This document shows, one piece after another, positions 1 through 8,105 of a stretch of DNA of 44,292 nucleotides. The notes below the pieces were generated by a model. That model did not search any database. It was not told where the DNA came from and was given only the letters and a program-made list of their open reading frames with translations. The stretch spans positions 1-44,292 of the forward strand of contig CAIZGG010000448.1 of the NCBI GenBank assembly GCA_903932425.1, given 5' to 3'. The stretch comes from an uncultured beta proteobacterium (lineage in GTDB: Bacteria > Pseudomonadota > Gammaproteobacteria > Burkholderiales > Burkholderiaceae_B). The position numbers were made by a program, and so were the translations under genes. Position 1 is the stretch's first letter; every line of letters starts with the position of its first letter.

Positions 1-1109
1 AGACCACCAAACCGCATCGTGATCGCCTGTACTTGAATGTCAGCAGGCGCCGTTTGAATTTTTAAAAATAGTGGCTCATGCGTTTTACTGTTTGTTGTAG
101 CCGCCCGACTTTGTTGCTGAGCAGTGGCTAACCAAGTCTGTCGGATAAAGCGGGAAGGCAAAAACAGTAAGCCACCGATGCCTTGCTTGAACAGGATCAG
201 CGTGAAAGTCAAAATCAAACCGTAAGCAATGAATTGATACTCTGCGAATAGCTGTAATTGTTCAGGCAAGAAGGTGAAGAAGACCGCGCTGATGACTTGA
301 CCGGCGCTTGACCAAAGCCCGCCGACAATTGCTACGACCAAGACCTCGATTGAGCGCGAAATCGCAAAACTTTCTGGGCCTAAGTAACCCACAAGATGCG
401 CGTAAAAGCCGCCAGAGACGCCAGCTAAGAGTCCGCTGAGTGCGTAGGCGAGTTGCTTGGTTTGTCGCCGTGCAATCCCAACACTACCGGCGGCGAGTTC
501 GCTATAGTGCATGACGAATAATGAGCGCCCCAGTCGACTCTGAGAGAAGTTTCTGATGAAAATCATCGAACACGCGGTGATGAGTAACAGCACACGAAAG
601 TAATCGATGGTGCTGAATTTATGGCCCAGGATGATCAAGGTACCTAAGCCCGCAGAAGGTACGCCGCTTAAGCCCATGACGCCACCCGTCAAATCCGTCC
701 ATTCCCGAGCGACTTCCAGAAAAATTTGACCGAAGCCTAGCGTCATCATGGCCAAATAAACTTCTTTGACGCGTCCGGCTGGGTATGACAACAAGTAGGC
801 GATCAGACTCGAAACAATTGCGGCAACGGGTATCGTTAAAAATAGATTTAAACCAAAGGTCTTCGCGATAATCGCACTGCCATACGCACCAATTCCAAAA
901 AATGCAGCATGCCCTAACGAGATCTGTCCCGCCATCCCCGTCAAGACGTTGATGCTTTGAGTGAAGAGAATTGATACGAGCGCAAAGCTGAGAATTTGTA
1001 ACGTTGCTCCGCGCAAGTACGGTGCGCTAAAAAAGACGACCACAAACAGTACAAGCAGTGCCAGTGGATGGGTCGCTAGCTTGGTTAGAAATGTACGCAA
1101 TGTGTTCAT
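1..1109 (-). CDS. livM: Branched-chain amino acid ABC transporter permease LivM, running on into LivG-type ATPase (partial)
   Basis: Inner-membrane permease of a LivFGHMK-type ABC importer for branched-chain amino acids or similar small acids. I translated the frame by hand from ATG at 1109. It carries the LivM signature NVLTGMAGQISLGHAAFFG near residue 55 and hydrophobic segments throughout. The reading frame stays open to the window edge (about 369 codons). After a hydrophilic linker rich in Q, T and S it continues into QVQAITMRFGGL, which resembles the first strand of a LivG ATPase ahead of the Walker A motif. The product is therefore probably a permease-ATPase fusion, known in Betaproteobacteria; the ATPase body lies outside the window. 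The start overlaps the livH stop as ATGA, indicating translational coupling. Permease call very secure; fusion call good but based on few residues. Confidence 0.9.
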   Translation of the reverse strand, partial: MNTLRTFLTKLATHPLALLVLFVVVFFSAPYLRGATLQILSFALVSILFTQSINVLTGMAGQISLGHAAFFGIGAYGSAIIAKTFGLNLFLTIPVAAIVSSLIAYLLSYPAGRVKEVYLAMMTLGFGQIFLEVAREWTDLTGGVMGLSGVPSAGLGTLIILGHKFSTIDYFRVLLLITACSMIFIRNFSQSRLGRSLFVMHYSELAAGSVGIARRQTKQLAYALSGLLAGVSGGFYAHLVGYLGPESFAISRSIEVLVVAIVGGLWSSAGQVISAVFFTFLPEQLQLFAEYQFIAYGLILTFTLILFKQGIGGLLFLPSRFIRQTWLATAQQQSRAATTNSKTHEPLFLKIQTAPADIQVQAITMRFGG

Positions 1110-1990
1110 GCTTTCGAGACCTCCGCACGACCAAAAAAGCCCTCCGGTCGCAAGGCCAGCATTGTGATTAAGAGTGCAAAGGCGATGCCATGTTCGGCCG
1201 CTGTTGAGATATAACCTCCTACGAGCTTGCCAATGATGCCAACGATGATGCCGCCGACGAGCGCGCCCGCCGAGCTGCCCATGCCGCCAAGTACGGCAGC
1301 GACAAAGCCCATGAGCACTAATTCGAATCCAAAGGCCGGATCGACGGTGCCGCTGATTTGTGCTGTGAGAATGCCAGCGATGCCAGCCATGATGCTGGAT
1401 AAAACAAACGAGCCAGAGACGATCAGGTTGACGGGTAGGCCTTGAACGATGGCAAGCTCCATGTCCTGGGCCGTACCTCGAATCGCGGTGCCTAAAACGG
1501 TATAGCGTGTTAAGCCTTCTAAAATAACAATGATCAGAATTGATACAACAAAGATCGAGACGTATTGCAAAGAAATATTTTGACCGCCAATGTCGATCAC
1601 GTCCTGAACCGTGAACAGCACCTCAGGAAACGGAATCGCCTGCGAGCCAAAAAACTTTGACGTGATCCCCTGCAGCAAAATTCCGAAACCGAGCGTGGCA
1701 ATCACCCAGCCCATGCTGCCCGCGGTCTTAAGTGCGGGGCGCACTGCGATGCGCTCAACGATGACGCCAACCACAGCAACGATGGCAATGCCTGCGATGA
1801 CGCCCACCCCGTTGCTGATCCCCTGAGCGGTGAGTAGCGCGGTGGATATCGCGCACAGCATCATGACAGCACCTTGGCCAAAATTAAGCGTTTTGGTTGT
1901 CCAAAACGTTAAATTCAGGCCAACCGCGACGAGTGCGTAGACCGAGCCAACGCAAGCCCCTGCAATCACTAGAGAAAGAAAAAAATCCAT
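1106..1990 (-). CDS. livH: Branched-chain amino acid ABC transporter permease LivH
   Basis: Second membrane-spanning subunit of the liv-type importer, 294 aa, the usual LivH length. It is almost wholly hydrophobic. Family features visible are GSVYALVAVGLNLTFWTTK near the N-terminus, then LNFGQGAVMML, and the cytoplasmic loop region RGTAQDMELAIVQGLPV that in LivH proteins contacts the ATPases. The C-terminus has the glycine-rich LGGMGSSAGALVGGIIVG. I place the start at ATG 1990 because the family begins with a short MDFFL-like leader; a GTG at 2002 would add four residues and has a GCAGG immediately upstream, so it remains possible. It lies between the receptor gene and livM in one operon. Confidence 0.92.
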   Translation of the reverse strand: MDFFLSLVIAGACVGSVYALVAVGLNLTFWTTKTLNFGQGAVMMLCAISTALLTAQGISNGVGVIAGIAIVAVVGVIVERIAVRPALKTAGSMGWVIATLGFGILLQGITSKFFGSQAIPFPEVLFTVQDVIDIGGQNISLQYVSIFVVSILIIVILEGLTRYTVLGTAIRGTAQDMELAIVQGLPVNLIVSGSFVLSSIMAGIAGILTAQISGTVDPAFGFELVLMGFVAAVLGGMGSSAGALVGGIIVGIIGKLVGGYISTAAEHGIAFALLITMLALRPEGFFGRAEVSKA

Positions 1991-2020
1991 GCTGAGGCAC
2001 ACCCTGCAAACGTTGAGATC

Positions 2021-2050
2021 ACCCCATGAGGGGTACGCATTGACTCAATG
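2021..2050 (-). other. Two small inverted repeats between the receptor gene and livH
   Basis: The 78-base gap between the receptor stop and livH holds ACCCC-ATGA-GGGGT (2021-2034) and CATTGA-C-TCAATG (2038-2050). Hairpins in this position after a periplasmic-receptor gene commonly let the receptor be made in excess over the permeases. No T-run follows, so this is a possible mRNA-stability or attenuating element rather than a classic terminator. Confidence 0.4.
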
Positions 2051-2068
2051 ACTGATTAGGTGGCGTCT

Positions 2069-3286
2069 TTACTCAACAACAGGCTTGAGATACAGGGCTC
2101 CGGAGGCCGATTTGTTGATCTCAAATAAACCTAAGTCCTCAGGCTTAAAGGCTTCGTGCAATTCGGCGGTTAAGGTGATGGAAGGAATCGATATGCCAGG
2201 TAGCCCTTTGGTTTGATTGAGTGCTGCGATGACGGCGGCCGGCTCTGTCGATCCTGCGCGTTTAATGGCATCAAGCAGCACCACGGCACAGTCATACGCA
2301 TTACCGACGACAGTCGCCATTGAGATTTGTGGATTTTCGGCGTCAGAACCATACCAGCGATCGGTGCCATGAGCAGCACGATACTGGTCGACAAAGTTTT
2401 GTGCGTAGGCAGGTAAGGGTCTTTTGCCAAAGGCAGCGGGGCTGACCGAACGAGTACCAATTGCCAGATCACCCGCGCCTTCAAGGTAGGGTGCAGTGAC
2501 AGCGCCGGTTGAACCGAACAGAGGCGCTTTCACGTTTGCGCGGCTCATGTTTTTGCGAATGACAGCAAAGTCGGCGCCAAGGCCTACGACCAAGATTGCA
2601 TCGACGTTACTGCGCTGTAAACGCGCGACCTGCGAGGTCATATCTTGACTGCGTTGGTTATAGGACTCGATTTGAACCTTTGCAGCAGGATTGGTGGCAG
2701 CGATCGATTTTTTAACAAGCTCGGCACCTGTTACACCGTAGGCAGTGCTTTCGTGAATGACGCCGATGTTTTTGTACTGTTTGCCTAAGAGCTGACCCAG
2801 TCGAGTGGCTTCAGACTCATTCGTAATCGCCATCGACACGACGTTTTTGCGAGGTGGTTGCTCTTTGCCCTTTGGATAAATCACAGAAGGCGATTGCGCG
2901 AGGGGGTTGCAGGTTGGACGACCGTCGGCTTCAAGCATGTCCATGGTGGCGAGCGAAGGGCCGCTACCGGCCGGTGCGATGATGGCGACGATTTCTTTAT
3001 TGTCCAAAATACGGCGCATGTTTTGCACGGCCTTATCCGGCACTAGCTGATCATCCATGGCTTCGGCGAGCTCAATTTTTTTGCCATTGATCCCACCTTT
3101 TTTATTCCATTCGTCGATGGCAAGTACGACACCGCGGCGATTACCTTCACCAAACTCGTTGAAGGGCCCCGTGAGAGCTGTGGTCATGCCCAACTTGATG
3201 GTTTGCTGCGCCGCAGCGAACGGACTCGCTAAAACTAGTGTCGCGGCGAGTAGGGTCAAACTGCTATAACTTTTAGAAATAGTCAT
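2069..3286 (-). CDS. Branched-chain amino acid-type ABC transporter substrate-binding protein (LivK-like)
   Basis: Periplasmic ligand receptor (Peripla_BP_6 family) that delivers substrate to the LivH/LivM permeases; 405 aa. An Sec signal peptide is visible (basic start, hydrophobic LTLLAATLVLA, AAAQQ cleavage region), followed by the family opening IKLGMTTALTGPFNEFGEG and later VAIIAPAGSGPSLATMD. The start at 3286 is chosen because it is preceded on the minus strand by AAAGGAGACCCAC, a strong ribosome-binding site; the frame is open 11 codons further upstream but would put charged residues before the signal peptide. First gene of the liv unit. The ligand cannot be read from sequence: many of these receptors in Burkholderiales bind aromatic or other carboxylates rather than Leu/Ile/Val. 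Confidence 0.9.
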   Translation of the reverse strand: MTISKSYSSLTLLAATLVLASPFAAAQQTIKLGMTTALTGPFNEFGEGNRRGVVLAIDEWNKKGGINGKKIELAEAMDDQLVPDKAVQNMRRILDNKEIVAIIAPAGSGPSLATMDMLEADGRPTCNPLAQSPSVIYPKGKEQPPRKNVVSMAITNESEATRLGQLLGKQYKNIGVIHESTAYGVTGAELVKKSIAATNPAAKVQIESYNQRSQDMTSQVARLQRSNVDAILVVGLGADFAVIRKNMSRANVKAPLFGSTGAVTAPYLEGAGDLAIGTRSVSPAAFGKRPLPAYAQNFVDQYRAAHGTDRWYGSDAENPQISMATVVGNAYDCAVVLLDAIKRAGSTEPAAVIAALNQTKGLPGISIPSITLTAELHEAFKPEDLGLFEINKSASGALYLKPVVE

Positions 3287-3396
3287 GTGGGTCTCCTTTT
3301 GGTCTCGTATTTCAGTCACATCTGCGGTGACCTAGTTTTTAGTATTTTTGTATTCTGCCTCAAATTTGCGAACCGTGGTGATACTAATTTCTCTGT

Positions 3397-3424
3397 CCCG
3401 CGCCCATAAGCAATTAAGCGCGGG
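3397..3424. promoter_or_regulatory. Inverted repeat in the divergent liv/deacetylase control region
   Basis: CCCGCGC (3397-3403) and GCGCGGG (3418-3424) form a perfect 7-base inverted repeat with 14 bases between, inside the 209-base gap separating two divergently transcribed units. It could be an operator for a dimeric regulator or a leader hairpin. No consensus sigma-70 promoter stands out in the gap. Confidence 0.3.
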
Positions 3425-3495
3425 CAAGAGTCAGAAGAGCATCAGCCGAGTGGTTAAATAGTTGTCACTTCTATTTTTTGGCGAACGAGACCATC

Positions 3496-4395
3496 GTGAA
3501 AGCCTTTTACTCTGATCATTTCGTGTTGCCGTTGCCGGCTGGGCATCGCTTTCCCATGTCCAAGTACCGACTCCTGCGCGACGCGGTGAGTGCAGAAGGT
3601 AATATTGAGTTAAACGAGGCTCCCGCAGCGACCGATACTCAAATTTTGTTGGCTCACGCCCCACGATATTTGCAGGCAGTGATTCGAGGCGAGCTCAGCG
3701 CAAAAGAGCAGCGCGAGATTGGTTTTCCCTGGAGTCCCGAAATGGTTGAGCGCTCACGGCGCTCGGTCGGTGCCACACTCGCGGCCTGTGCTGCGGCAAG
3801 TGTTGACGGGATTTCAGTGAATCTTGCAGGTGGTACGCACCACGCTTATCGCGAGCGTGGCAGCGGCTTTTGTGTATTTAATGATGCAGCGATTGCTGCA
3901 AAGGTTTTACAAAAGTCCAAGACTCCAAGAGCGAAGATTGCGATTGTCGACCTCGATGTTCATCAAGGGGACGGTACCGCAGCGCTCTTTAAAGACGACC
4001 CTACTATTTTTACGCTGTCGTTGCACGGAGAACGCAACTATCCGTTTAACAAGCAACAGAGTTCACTTGACGTACCTCTTATCGATGGTTGCCAGGACGC
4101 ACAGTACCTGGAGGCGCTTGGGCAGGCGTTGGCACAAGTCAGGCAGCGGTTTGAACCTCAGTTTGTGCTTTACCTCGCGGGTGCGGATCCGCATGAGTCA
4201 GATCGGCTGGGGCGGCTAAAGTTAACGAAGGCCGGCATGGCCGAGCGCGACCTGATGGTGATTCGTTACGCGCAGGAACAGCGTTGCCCGATGGCGATTA
4301 TGATGGCTGGCGGGTACAGCACAGAGGTGAATGTCATCGTAGATATTCACCTGCAAACAGTTCGCTTAGCGGCGATGCATTGCAGGCCCGTTTGA
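3496..4395 (+). CDS. Histone deacetylase-family (AcuC/class II-like) amidohydrolase
   Basis: Zinc-dependent deacetylase-fold enzyme, 299 aa, complete. Family landmarks: the paired histidines in GGTHHAY (about 115-116), the metal-site motif VDLDVHQGDGT with D152, D154 and H156, the third ligand D231 in AGADPH, and the C-terminal AGGY with the transition-state Tyr at about 274. These residues suggest an active metal enzyme. Bacterial relatives deacetylate acetoin-utilisation enzymes, acetylpolyamines or other N-acyl compounds; the substrate here is unknown. I chose GTG 3496 because the family begins with a KAFYSDHF-like strand; a TTG at 3478 would add six residues and has no convincing ribosome-binding site. 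It heads the plus-strand unit, 100 bases before the next gene. That gap contains a GCACTA/TAGTGC inverted repeat (4407-4435). Confidence 0.87.
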   Translation: MKAFYSDHFVLPLPAGHRFPMSKYRLLRDAVSAEGNIELNEAPAATDTQILLAHAPRYLQAVIRGELSAKEQREIGFPWSPEMVERSRRSVGATLAACAAASVDGISVNLAGGTHHAYRERGSGFCVFNDAAIAAKVLQKSKTPRAKIAIVDLDVHQGDGTAALFKDDPTIFTLSLHGERNYPFNKQQSSLDVPLIDGCQDAQYLEALGQALAQVRQRFEPQFVLYLAGADPHESDRLGRLKLTKAGMAERDLMVIRYAQEQRCPMAIMMAGGYSTEVNVIVDIHLQTVRLAAMHCRPV

Positions 4396-4495
4396 CGTTC
4401 GATTCGGCACTACACTAGGCTCAATAAAATAGTGCTCTGGTTGCACAGACTAGGTATCACTTTGTCTTGTCGGGCAAGGTTTCAAGGGAGAGAAA

Positions 4496-5425
4496 ATGAA
4501 AATTGCAGTCGTTGGTTCTGGGTTGATTGGTCAGGCTTGGGCAATCGTATTTGCGCGCGGCGGCCACGAGGTCAAAATGTGGGATGGCGATCCTAAGGCA
4601 GTGGCTTTAGCGTTTACCCTAATTGAAAAGCAAGTTGCCGACCTAGAGGCTGCTGGCCTGATTACCGATCCAAAAGGCTTGGTGTCGCGTATTAGCGGCT
4701 GCACGACCCTTGAAGAGGTCTTGCAAGATGTCGATTATGTGCAAGAGAATTTGCCTGAACGCGTTGAGATGAAACTCGAAATCTTCGCAAAGATGGATAA
4801 GCTCGCTGCCCCAACAACTGTTCTCGCAAGTTCGACCTCAAGTATCCCAGCCTCGTCCTTCACCGAAGGCTTGGCTGGGCGCTCGCGTTGCTTGATTGCT
4901 CACCCGGTGAACCCGCCGTACCTGATTCCTGTTGTCGAAATCTGTGGTGCACCCTGGACAGACGCCGCGATTGTGCAAAAAACATGGGATGTCATGCAAA
5001 GTGTGGGTCAAAAGCCCGTAAAAATTCATCGAGAGCTTCGCGGCTTTATCTTGAATCGACTTCAGGGTGCCCTGCTGCGTGAGGCCTTCAGGTTGGTTGA
5101 GCAGGGCTATGTCGATGCCGATGGTCTGGATGTCACGATCCGAGAAGGTCTAGGTTTGCGCTGGTCGTTCATGGGTCCCTTTGAGACCATCGATTTGAAT
5201 GCCCCCGACGGACTGGCAGACTACGCCCATCGCTTTGATGAGATGTATCAGGCGATGTCCACCGAGCAAACGTCAACAGATCATTGGTCTGAAGAGATCA
5301 TCGCCAAACTCGAGGCAGAACGTCGGGCGATTTTGCCAAAAGACCAGTTGATGGCTCGCCGGTTGTGGCGCGATCGTCGGTTGATGGCCTTGGCGGCGCA
5401 TAAAAAAGCGGCCGAGTCTACTTAA
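4496..5425 (+). CDS. Lambda-crystallin-type 3-hydroxyacyl-CoA dehydrogenase family protein (L-gulonate 3-dehydrogenase-like)
   Basis: Cytosolic NAD-dependent dehydrogenase, 309 aa. The N-terminus is a Rossmann fold with GSGLIGQAWA (residues 7-16) and an acidic residue after the second strand (MWDGDP). The family motif ENLPERVEMK and the catalytic-histidine region IAHPVNPPYLIPVVE are present, as is GLGLRWSFMGPFETIDLN in the C-terminal domain. That last motif is closest in my memory to lambda-crystallin/L-gulonate 3-dehydrogenase, with 3-hydroxybutyryl-CoA dehydrogenases as more distant relatives. A GGGAGAG site precedes ATG 4496. It stands 88 bases before the TRAP permease genes, so oxidation of an imported hydroxy acid is a reasonable inference. 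An inverted repeat GAGGCC/GGCCTC (5461-5487) lies in that gap. Confidence 0.82.
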   Translation: MKIAVVGSGLIGQAWAIVFARGGHEVKMWDGDPKAVALAFTLIEKQVADLEAAGLITDPKGLVSRISGCTTLEEVLQDVDYVQENLPERVEMKLEIFAKMDKLAAPTTVLASSTSSIPASSFTEGLAGRSRCLIAHPVNPPYLIPVVEICGAPWTDAAIVQKTWDVMQSVGQKPVKIHRELRGFILNRLQGALLREAFRLVEQGYVDADGLDVTIREGLGLRWSFMGPFETIDLNAPDGLADYAHRFDEMYQAMSTEQTSTDHWSEEIIAKLEAERRAILPKDQLMARRLWRDRRLMALAAHKKAAEST

Positions 5426-5513
5426 AGCCTGACATTTCGTTATGATGACGGACTAGCGCTGAGGCCGTGTTTCTGGCTGTTGGCCTCTTTGCCCTGCGCC
5501 TATCGGAGTTGAA

Positions 5514-6053
5514 ATGAAACAGTTGCTTGTCGCGGCCGGTTTGGTTGACCGGGTAACAGATTTTTTTGCGACCATCGCTAAGTGGGCTGTATTGTTCTGC
5601 ACAGTCATCAGTGCGGGCAATGCGTTTATGCGGTATGCATTTTCGTACAGTTCAAATGGGTGGCTTGAGATTCAGTGGTATCTCTTCGCTGCCTGTGTCA
5701 TGCTCGGTGCAGCCCAAGTCTTGCGCGTCAACGAGCACGTGCGGGTCGATGTGATCTACGGGATCTTGAAAACCCGAAGTCGAGCCTATATCGACCTATT
5801 TGGTTTGATTTTCTTTTTGATGCCAGCCATGACTTTGTTTTTTTATTTGTCATGGCCGCTTTTTGTACAAATGCTCATCTCAGGCGAAGGCTCGCCAAAC
5901 GCCGGGGGCTTGATCCGCTGGCCAGCGATGATGATGTTGCCTCTGGGCTTTGCTTTGATGGTGCTGCAAGGGCTCGCCGAAATCATTAAAAGAGTGGCCT
6001 GGTTGAATAACGTCTACCAGATGGACATGCACTACGAGAGGCCGCTTCAATGA
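5514..6053 (+). CDS. TRAP transporter small permease subunit (DctQ family)
   Basis: Four-helix small membrane subunit of a tripartite ATP-independent periplasmic (TRAP) transporter, 179 aa. Hydrophobic segments are visible around residues 20-45, 52-75, 95-122 and 140-160. The DctQ-typical pattern is seen: an aromatic-rich NGWLEIQWYLFAACVMLGAA, then VRVDVIY after the second helix. It is followed directly by the large subunit with an ATGA overlap (6050-6053), so the two are translationally coupled. No TRAP receptor (DctP) gene is seen beside it or elsewhere in the window, although the usual order is P-Q-M. Confidence 0.88.
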   Translation: MKQLLVAAGLVDRVTDFFATIAKWAVLFCTVISAGNAFMRYAFSYSSNGWLEIQWYLFAACVMLGAAQVLRVNEHVRVDVIYGILKTRSRAYIDLFGLIFFLMPAMTLFFYLSWPLFVQMLISGEGSPNAGGLIRWPAMMMLPLGFALMVLQGLAEIIKRVAWLNNVYQMDMHYERPLQ

Positions 6054-7546
6054 GCATGCAAGATTTCGCTCCCCTGATGTTTGCGGGGTTAATCCTGATC
6101 ATGTTGATTGGGTTTCCGGTTGCCTTTTCGCTTTCAGCGCTTGGATTGTTGAGCGGCTTTATTGCAATTCAGATGGGATGGTTCCCTGCTGCGTTCATGT
6201 ACAACCTGCCGCTCAACATTTTTGGCATCTTATCTAACGACCTGCTGCTGGCCATCCCATTTTTTACCTTGATGGGTGCGGTGCTTGAAAAATGTGGTTT
6301 AGCTGAGGATATGCTCGATTCGATGGGTCAGTTGTTCGGACCGATTCGTGGGGGCTTGGGCTATTCAGTCATTATTGTTGGTTTTGTGCTGGGAGCGATT
6401 ACCGGTACCGTTGCTGGGCAAGTGATCGCGATGGCCATGATTTCGCTGCCTGTCATGATGCGCTATGGCTACAACATGCGTTACGCCACTGGGGTGTTAG
6501 CTGCGTCAGGCACGATTACTCAACTCGTCCCTCCCTCTTTGGTTCTGGTCGTGATGGCGGATCAACTAGGGCGCTCTGTGGGCGACATGTACAAAGGTGC
6601 GTGGGGGCCCTCGATCCTGCAGGTGCTGATTTTTCTGGGTTACACCTTTGTGTTAGCGAAAGTGGCGCCCTCCCAGGTTCCGGGTTTACCGGTGACGGCT
6701 CGAACGCTTCATGGCTGGACACTCTGGAAGAAGTGTCTGCGCGGAATTATTCCTTCGGCCATCCTGATTTTTGCTGTTCTTGGCAGCATGGGTGGTTTAC
6801 CCGGAATGAGTTACGCCATTGCAACGCCGACTGAGGCTGGTGCGATGGGGGCGATGGGAGCCATTATCTTGGCGGCGGTGCATGGTCGTTTGAACTGGCC
6901 GATCATTCGAGATGGCATGACCGGAACGATGCGGATCACCGCGATGGTTGTGTTCATCTTGATTGGCTCGCGTGTTTTTTCTTTGGTATTTCAGGGTGTT
7001 GATGGCGCCTTGTGGATCGAGCACCTTTTATCAGATCTGCCAGGCGGGCAAATTGGTTTCTTGGTTGTCGTCAACGTCTTTGTTTTCTTTTTAGCGTTCT
7101 TCTTAGACTTCTTTGAAATTGCGTTCATTATCCTTCCCATGCTTGCGCCGGTCGCGAATAAGCTCGGCATCGATATGATCTGGTTTGGCGTATTGCTATG
7201 CGTCAACATGCAAACAAGCTTCATGCATCCGCCCTTTGGGTTTGCATTGTTTTATTTGCGTAGCACCGCCGATAGTCTTTTTAAGGCTGGGTCCTTGCCG
7301 GCGAAGGTGCTGTCGCGTGACATTTATTTGGGCTCGATCCCTTGGGTTCTATTGCAACTGATGCTCGTAGCAATCGTGATCGTTTTCCCCCAGACTGTGA
7401 CGGCATTTTTGGATAAGCCTGTGCAAGTTGATCTCAGTACGATCCGTATCGAAATCCCTGAAAATGATTTGCAGCAGCCCGATGCTCAGGGCGAGCAAGA
7501 CACGGTCAATGATTTGATGCGCAGCTTAATGAAAGATAGCAAGTAA
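6050..7546 (+). CDS. TRAP transporter large permease subunit (DctM family) with extended C-terminus
   Basis: Large membrane subunit that forms the substrate and sodium pathway of a TRAP transporter. It shows the family N-terminus LMFAGLILIMLIGFPVAFSL, an inner GAITGTVAGQVIAMAMISLPVM stretch, and SGTITQLVPPSLVLVVMADQ followed by the MHPPFGFALFYLR region near the end of the second half. At 498 aa it is longer than the usual 425-440. The excess is partly a hydrophilic tail of roughly 55 residues rich in Q, D and E after the last membrane span (from about DKPVQVDLSTIRIEIPEN). Substrates of TRAP systems are carboxylates or related acids. It overlaps the small subunit by 4 bases and is followed after 2 bases by the next gene. 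Confidence 0.92.
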   Translation: MSMQDFAPLMFAGLILIMLIGFPVAFSLSALGLLSGFIAIQMGWFPAAFMYNLPLNIFGILSNDLLLAIPFFTLMGAVLEKCGLAEDMLDSMGQLFGPIRGGLGYSVIIVGFVLGAITGTVAGQVIAMAMISLPVMMRYGYNMRYATGVLAASGTITQLVPPSLVLVVMADQLGRSVGDMYKGAWGPSILQVLIFLGYTFVLAKVAPSQVPGLPVTARTLHGWTLWKKCLRGIIPSAILIFAVLGSMGGLPGMSYAIATPTEAGAMGAMGAIILAAVHGRLNWPIIRDGMTGTMRITAMVVFILIGSRVFSLVFQGVDGALWIEHLLSDLPGGQIGFLVVVNVFVFFLAFFLDFFEIAFIILPMLAPVANKLGIDMIWFGVLLCVNMQTSFMHPPFGFALFYLRSTADSLFKAGSLPAKVLSRDIYLGSIPWVLLQLMLVAIVIVFPQTVTAFLDKPVQVDLSTIRIEIPENDLQQPDAQGEQDTVNDLMRSLMKDSK

Positions 7547-7548
7547 AA

Positions 7549-8067
7549 ATGGCTCAGCCGTTGACGGAGTCGGTCGCTAGTCTAGAAACGAGCTCGAAGG
7601 CAGACGAGCAGGTCGCCTTAACGCCGAGCGCCTCAGAAGGCCAGCAATCCTTGTCGCTCGAGGCAGAAGGCCCAGCCTTCACTGTGTTGATTAAGTTATT
7701 GGCCTCTATTTTGGTCGGCGCACTTATCTATTGGGGTGTTCGTGCCTCACGCATGATGGATTGGCATGCCTTCTCGCTTTCGGCGGGGTTAGTATGGGCG
7801 ACTGCCTTAGCGATTGTTCTGGTTGTGTATTACTGGATACTGAGAAGCCGCACTTCGATCAAGGGCGGATTAATCGAACAGACCTGGGTCTGGAAAAAAC
7901 AAGTGAGTGTCGCCCAGATACGTCAGGCAAAATTCATTTATGTGCCAGCGTTAAGTTGGCTGATTGCTCCACGTTTGATTGTTAGCGCCGGGCCTGTCAT
8001 GAGCGTTTTCTACACAGCTGACCCAAGCGTGCAACGTGCTTTTGCCGCACTGATGTTGGGCAGGTAA
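7549..8067 (+). CDS. Two-helix membrane protein with possible PH-like C-terminal domain, unknown function
   Basis: I do not recognise a named family with certainty. The 172-residue protein has a hydrophilic, S/E/Q-rich N-terminal stretch of about 42 residues and two membrane helices (roughly 45-65 and 77-98, the latter ALAIVLVVYYWIL). A C-terminal domain of about 70 residues follows, with alternating strands (TSIKGGLIEQTWVWKKQ ... LIVSAGPVMSVFYTA). This resembles the bacterial PH (YdbS-like) arrangement, in which a short beta domain follows two helices. It starts 2 bases after the TRAP large-subunit stop, so it belongs to the same operon and could be an accessory of the transporter. No strong ribosome-binding site precedes ATG 7549. 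Confidence 0.7.
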   Translation: MAQPLTESVASLETSSKADEQVALTPSASEGQQSLSLEAEGPAFTVLIKLLASILVGALIYWGVRASRMMDWHAFSLSAGLVWATALAIVLVVYYWILRSRTSIKGGLIEQTWVWKKQVSVAQIRQAKFIYVPALSWLIAPRLIVSAGPVMSVFYTADPSVQRAFAALMLGR

Positions 8068-8105
8068 TATACATAAACATCTTTCAAGATCAATAAGGAA
8101 TCATC

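Noticed and set aside
3478-3495. TTG start adding six residues to the deacetylase
   Set aside because: Rare start codon, no ribosome-binding site, and the family begins at the later KAFYSDHF-like strand.
4407-4435. GCACTA/TAGTGC inverted repeat as an operator
   Set aside because: Six-base arms with a 17-base gap are expected by chance in this length of sequence.
5461-5487. GAGGCC/GGCCTC inverted repeat before the TRAP genes as a terminator
   Set aside because: Only six base pairs with a 15-base loop and three T residues after it; too weak to call.
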